Source of the DNA: Nitrospira sp.
GTDB lineage: Bacteria; Nitrospirota; Nitrospiria; Nitrospirales; Nitrospiraceae
DNA length: 64,000 bases
Reading direction: 5' to 3'
Assembly (NCBI GenBank): GCA_018242665.1
Contig: JAFEBL010000010.1
Span: forward strand, 1-64,000
Shown here: positions 62,768-64,000 of the stretch, in pieces
Numbering within the stretch: position 1 is the first letter of the stretch
Layout: the number at the start of each line of letters is the position of its first letter
The notes under the pieces: model-generated
Databases searched by the model: none
What the model saw: only the letters and a program-made list of their open reading frames with translations
Told to the model about the DNA's origin: nothing
Translations under genes and position numbers: made by a program

Positions 62768-63883
62768 ATGTATCTGGTAAAAAAAGGCACCGCTCCGAAT
62801 CAAGCCCATGTGGGAATCCCCGAGGGCCTGCATGAGGAGGAGCACGGCCGCCTCGGATTCAGCGGCCCTTCTTCACACCTCTATCACACACACCCGCCCA
62901 CCGCTTGGAGCCGGATCGAAGGCCCCCTCCGGCCGCGCGCCTTTACGATCGGTGAATTACCGACTCCTGATCACTACGCTGCCGACCGGCGACCACTCCT
63001 GATCTTGCAGAGCACCAATGCCCGCCTGTCTGTTTCGCGGCGAGAGACCACCATGCAGCATTTCGTGCGCAATGCCGACGGGGACGAGATCGTGTTTGTC
63101 CACAGCGGGCGAGGGACCTGGGAAACCGACTACGGCCTGCTGCGGTATGAACCGGGCGACTACCTGGTCATTCCGAAAGGCACCACCTACCGCGTCCACG
63201 TGGATCACCCGGAACAGCCGAGCCTGTTCCTGATCATTGAAACGTCGGAGCCGGTGGAGCTACCCGATCGAGGGCCACTCGGCCGGCATGCCTTGTTCGA
63301 CCCCGGGGTCATCGTGGCGCCGGAACCAGCCTCGCCTCCGGATGATGTGAACAGCCGTCGTGAATGGGAAGTGCGGATCAAACGCGATCAGGAGGACACG
63401 CGCGTTTATTACCCCTTCTATCCCATGGATGTCGCCGGATGGAAAGGCGATCTGTGGGTGGCCAAGCTGAACGTACGGGATTTTCGGCCCGTCACGAGCC
63501 CTCGCTACCACCTTCCTCCCAGCGTCCACGCTACATTTCAAGCCGGAGGGCTCCTGATTTCGACCTTTGCGCCAAGACCGCTGGAAACCGATCCAGAGGC
63601 ATTACGTGTTCCCTTCTACCACCGCAACATGGACTACGACGAAGTCCTGTTTTATCACCGGGGAGAGTTCTTCAGCCGGGCCGGCATTCAGGCGGGCATG
63701 ATGACGCTCCACCCTCAGGGCATTCATCACGGGCCACAGCCGCAAGCCATCACGGCCAGCAAGGCAAAGGAGCAGACCAATGAAGTCGCCGTGATGATCG
63801 AATCGCGCCACGCCTTTCAGGTCATGCCGGAATTGGACGCCGTTGAACTGAAGGACTACGCCATGAGTTGGAGCCAGCCATGA
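62768..63883 (+). CDS. hmgA: Homogentisate 1,2-dioxygenase-like enzyme
   Basis: A 371-residue bicupin dioxygenase that opens the ring of homogentisate to maleylacetoacetate. The C-terminal half has FYHRNMDYDEVLFYHRGEFF and MTLHPQGIHHGPQP, where the iron-binding His/Glu lie. The N-terminal half holds the first cupin (ILQSTNARLSVSRRETTM, HSGRGTWETDYG). It is shorter than the eukaryotic type but typical of one bacterial group. AGGAGG is 7 bases before ATG 62768. Its stop overlaps the next start (ATGA). Confidence 0.85.
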   Translation: MYLVKKGTAPNQAHVGIPEGLHEEEHGRLGFSGPSSHLYHTHPPTAWSRIEGPLRPRAFTIGELPTPDHYAADRRPLLILQSTNARLSVSRRETTMQHFVRNADGDEIVFVHSGRGTWETDYGLLRYEPGDYLVIPKGTTYRVHVDHPEQPSLFLIIETSEPVELPDRGPLGRHALFDPGVIVAPEPASPPDDVNSRREWEVRIKRDQEDTRVYYPFYPMDVAGWKGDLWVAKLNVRDFRPVTSPRYHLPPSVHATFQAGGLLISTFAPRPLETDPEALRVPFYHRNMDYDEVLFYHRGEFFSRAGIQAGMMTLHPQGIHHGPQPQAITASKAKEQTNEVAVMIESRHAFQVMPELDAVELKDYAMSWSQP

Positions 63884-64000
63884 AACTGGTCAGTTTCGAG
63901 GTTCATACACCGGTCGGCATCTTCAGCAGAATTGGCGCGCTCCGGTCAGGATCGATCATTGATCTCAACATGGCCTATGCCCGCCTGCTCGCGGAGCAAC
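63880..64000 (+). CDS. Fumarylacetoacetate hydrolase-family gene, truncated by the window
   Basis: The first 40 codons of a gene coupled to hmgA by an ATGA overlap. The N-terminus reads MKLVSFEVHTPVG, then IGALRSGSIIDLNMAYARLL, the usual opening of FAH-superfamily proteins such as FahA. It would complete the homogentisate pathway by yielding fumarate and acetoacetate. Active-site residues lie beyond the window edge. Confidence 0.7.
   Translation, partial: MKLVSFEVHTPVGIFSRIGALRSGSIIDLNMAYARLLAEQ

Noticed and set aside
1-64000. tRNA genes, CRISPR arrays and insertion sequences
   Set aside because: No T-loop GGTTCRA-type signatures in intergenic gaps, no regularly spaced direct repeats, and no transposase-like reading frame or flanking inverted repeats were noticed.

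Overview
The window is a gene-dense, GC-rich bacterial chromosome segment of about 56 protein genes. I saw no tRNA or rRNA gene, CRISPR array, insertion sequence or phage module. The gene mix points to a Nitrospira-like member of the Nitrospirota: a chlorite-dismutase-family haem protein, many multi-PAS and sigma54 signalling proteins, a recA-recX-alaS-ruvX-mltG run and a two-partner secretion locus with a CHAT protease. That assignment is inference from gene content, not from a marker phylogeny.

Region 1 (1-14 kb) is mostly housekeeping on the + strand: the end of a panE-like gene, a class III sirtuin, a HAD hydrolase, a response regulator with a long helical tail, an unlisted 39-residue basic protein, then valS-nadC-birA-coaX, grpE-dnaK-dnaJ and rsmE. 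A strong hairpin sits between dnaK and dnaJ.

Region 2 (13.5-22 kb) is mostly on the - strand: two exported proteins (a TIG/IPT-repeat protein and a Ycf48-like propeller), a RidA-family protein, a possible CTG-start mini-gene, a YcaC-like hydrolase, a pirin divergent from an HxlR regulator, and deoB/deoC. Region 3 (21.5-30.7 kb) holds the recA operon, thpR-cinA and small unknowns. Region 4 (30.8-34.4 kb, + strand) has the chlorite-dismutase-family protein, which looks like a coproheme decarboxylase, and four uncharacterised genes.

Region 5 (34.5-41.6 kb, - strand) is a signalling block: a four-PAS histidine kinase, a NarL-type regulator, a degenerate receiver, a sigma54 activator and a Tat-exported DUF882 peptidase. 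Region 6 (41.8-50.1 kb) has a Nudix hydrolase, a short-chain dehydrogenase, a secreted Lon-like (S16) protease without an ATPase, and an operon of a TpsB transporter, an unusually short TpsA and a periplasmic TPR-CHAT caspase-like protease. This is the most unusual locus in the window.

Region 7 (50.4-64 kb) is catabolic. A nine-gene - strand operon carries an iron-dependent HDO-family enzyme, acyl-CoA ligase, thiolase, hydroxyacyl-CoA dehydrogenase, enoyl-CoA hydratase, patatin, acyl-CoA dehydrogenase, an HTH regulator and a tryptophanase/tyrosine phenol-lyase. It diverges, across an AT-rich region with an operator-like dyad, from a half-size hydroxyphenylpyruvate-dioxygenase-like protein, homogentisate dioxygenase and a fumarylacetoacetase-family gene cut by the window edge. 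Together they suggest tyrosine and acyl-CoA breakdown, which is unexpected in a chemolithoautotroph. A second theme is that three genes (deoB, the OB-fold protein and the S16 protease) have promoter-like -10 boxes so close to the start codon that their mRNAs may be leaderless.
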